From Theocolax elegans (lineage: Eukaryota; Arthropoda; Insecta; Hymenoptera; Cerocephalidae), in NCBI GenBank assembly GCA_026168455.1, contig CM047427.1, positions 12,367,505 to 12,431,504 on the forward strand: a stretch of 64,000 nt of DNA. The letters are read 5' to 3'. Within the stretch, counting starts at the first letter, position 1, and every line of letters starts with the position of its first letter. Position numbers and translations under genes: made by a program. Of the stretch, positions 61,470 through 64,000 are shown piece after piece. A model generated the notes under the pieces. The model saw only the letters and a list, made by a program, of their open reading frames with translations, did not search any database and had not been told where the DNA came from.

Positions 61470-63871
61470 TCTTCATATACATTTTATAGTGTAAAAAATG
61501 CAAAATTTCTAGTTTTTTGTATAAATTTTTATATTTCAGAGTTCAAAGCGTAGATTCTTCTACTTATCTAGAAAGGTTTAAAAAGGCAAGAGTCTTCAAA
61601 TTTATAACAAAATAAGTAAATGAAGTTATTTAAATGTTCTATTGATTATCAAAGTGAATTCGTTTTAGTAAATACACTTATACTCAATGATGTACAAATA
61701 TACTTTCGTTAAAACAATTATAATTTTAAATTGGCGAGTTATTTAGGTCGACGAGATTAATTATTGAAAACGATTGGAAAATCGCGAAATTAAGAAAAAA
61801 AAACATATATATTGGATAAAGTAAAGTTAAAATAAAATTATCGCAAGATCGGCAGGGTATTGCGAAGAATCTGTTTTGGAAACGCTACAAATAAATTATT
61901 AATAAAAATTGTTCAGACATGCAATGAAATATGTATAGTGTTTTAAACGTGCTGATACCGTCAACAAAAAATTAAAACTCGAATGACAAGTGGTTAATTT
62001 CTCACGTACAAGAAATTTTAAAATATTTTATTATACAGTGTTGAAAATTGCACCTATTTAACAAACGATAATCCGGATACGGTTGTCAAAAATAATTTTC
62101 AATTACCAATCATCTGGCGGGTATGGAGTAATTTGTACAATGCGCTTACAAATTATTACAATTCGTGGGAAATACCGTGTACCCAATAACTGTCTCTCGA
62201 AGAGTAAACATTGACACAGCGGGTCTTATCTTTCATCCATTAAAAAAGAAAAGAGAGAAAAAGAACGTCAGTATACGCGGAAAAATGCCAACGATCTATC
62301 CGCGTATACCAACTGGAAATTCCAAGTCGATCGATTTTCCTCCCCTAGCGCAGTTTGAAATTTTCTGAATCATCGTCGCTTTTAAGCGGTGCTTTTAAAA
62401 GGCGCCCGTCTGCGTTTAATTTCGACCTAATGCACGCACACACACACACACTGTGCACTGACACACATACTCACGCTAAATGAAAGGCACACAGTCTTAG
62501 GAAACATTAGCTTATTGAATAAGAATTTCCTCGGACTCCCTTGCGTTTTGCATACAATTAAACTATCCTTTTAAAACGATGAGAAACTTTTTGAGGTTAA
62601 TTGGAGATTTTAAACCGAGTGGCCATGAAATTATTAGCGGCTCAAAGGATTTAACGACTCGTGTGCGAAATGAATTGAAAGCTGTGTTGTACGTTTTGCA
62701 TTTGATATTGTCGAAAGAGAGATAGCGAAGCAAAGCACAAAGCTTTTACCAAAAGTATCGTTCAATTTTTTTTTACGTTCTCAGTTTTGCTCTAATTTTC
62801 GCCAGACGTTTTCCTTTCACGATGATATAAAAACACCCGCGATATTAGGACTCGATGATTAATTTTTTTAAAACGTTGTTTCAGAAAATTTTTCAAGAAA
62901 ATACGTATAACTATTTTTGCATTATAATAATTCACAATACTCGATATTGCAAGCTATTTTAAAAATAATATTTTTGATAGCACTGAGCTTTCTTAGATTA
63001 TAATACCAAATATACTTAAAATATATTTTCCATTTTATTTTTAATCCATTTCAGAATAATGGAAGAATATTATTCAAAATAATAAGGCGTATCGATTTTC
63101 AATTTCGTTCAGAAAAGTTTTGAGGGTGTATTTCAATTGACGCGTAAAAATAACTATAGAAAATATTATACGCAAATAACAATATAATTAATAAATAAAA
63201 AATTGTTATATTCGCTCGTCGGAGGAATATGTAGGTCGCGTGCATCGAAATTAAATTGAAATAATCATATCTATAGCGTGGGATGGTAATAATTTATAAT
63301 ACATTCGAATAATTTATTTTATCAATATTTTAACACACTATTTTCCGTGTATAGTATCATCGACGAGAGTTAATATTTTCTTGTCGTTTACTGAAATCCT
63401 GTGGAAAAACAAAGGTGAGAAACGAATAACTTTCGTTGTAATGTAGATGGACATAAGGTGAGTTTCGTTACACGTACACTAATACACACACACGCGCGCG
63501 CACACACCAACTATTCAAGAAGAATGATCGTTATTATGCCCTTTTGAACTACTGTATAACCGATGTTTAACGTTTCCTCTTTTACGTCTCTCGGACGTCC
63601 TAGTGTACGTAACCCGTTTATTATACACACGCACAAAAGAAAAACCCTTCGTCAAAGTTGTGTGCGAATCGATTAAATTGCAAACGTCTCGATGTATAAC
63701 CGTTGACCTTTGATTTTTACTACAACAATTGTATAACCTGAATATATACACGGGAGACAGGCACACGTATACATTCAACGTTATATCGGAAAGTTTACCT
63801 GAAATTTTTATCGCAATAACATTCGAGAGAACCACTTGGACCGTGTCGTTTGACACAATAAATAACTTTTT

Positions 63872-63905
<34 letters not shown>

Positions 63906-64000
63906 GGCTGTGTATACGTGTTGGTTAGATATCACGATTCGAATGTATCGAATTTACACAAAATAAAGAGGAATTTGTTTGTTGTACCTTTATCAATTTA
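61470..64000. other. Non-coding stretch to window end
   Basis: CA repeats near 62435-62450 and 63485-63507, CT repeat at about 63876-63904. The minus frame at 63515-63856 has no recognisable domain. Confidence 0.45.

Noticed and set aside
1..64000. CRISPR arrays, tRNA and rRNA genes
   Set aside because: No direct-repeat/spacer structure and no tRNA- or rRNA-like sequence noticed; the DNA is eukaryotic.

Overview
This window looks like AT-rich insect nuclear DNA. Hymenoptera, and an ant in particular, is my best guess from base composition, from the many short TA-flanked MITEs, and from a multi-exon gene of a lineage-expanded 'SAMD3-like' type that I associate with ant genomes. That assignment is inference. 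Long open frames are essentially absent, there is no bacterial-style gene packing, no tRNA or rRNA is visible, and real coding sequence appears as short exons with GT..AG introns. Most of the 64 kb reads as intergenic or long-intron DNA.

Layout. 1-6.8 kb: no convincing gene; one MITE (1333-1571), a hairpin repeat and an old inverted-repeat remnant. 6.86-7.06 kb, minus: a probable first coding exon (66 codons plus a donor site) of an unidentified gene. 7.1-34.4 kb: mostly non-coding, with MITEs at 8.2, 14.4, 21.1 and 22.6 kb, an inverted-repeat-rich element at 27.9 kb, a 94-nt hairpin at 29.4 kb, and GC-rich islands at 19.4, 25.1 and 33.9 kb that could be regulatory.

34.5-40.17 kb: a Helitron/Helentron-like element. 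It has asymmetric inverted repeats (19-20 nt), a GTAT microsatellite near its 5' end, an internal 175-bp tandem repeat (about 3.6 copies), and a GC-rich 3' hairpin region ending in CTAG before T. Inside it, on the minus strand, lie fragments of host genes with introns still present: decayed LARP1 DM15-region exons and a terminal exon resembling TIMMDC1 (RPII140-upstream gene). It also holds a 740-bp tandem duplication and an unidentified acidic ORF. The simplest reading is gene-fragment capture by a rolling-circle transposon.

41.85-46.11 kb: a 4.26-kb unit bounded by perfect 24-bp terminal inverted repeats and AATAGTAAA-type subterminal arrays. Between them is a largely intact plus-strand gene of about nine exons whose mapped downstream splice phases all match. 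Its product resembles the uncharacterised SAMD3-like family and not any transposase I recognise. This is the most interesting item: either cargo of a non-autonomous transposon, or the protein of an undescribed one.

46.1-64 kb: non-coding DNA with further MITEs (48.0, 49.0, 56.3 kb), a young tandem duplication (54.7-55.8 kb), purine/pyrimidine tracts, a GC island with a perfect CRE (58.0 kb), and one possible minus-strand terminal exon (59.77-59.83 kb).
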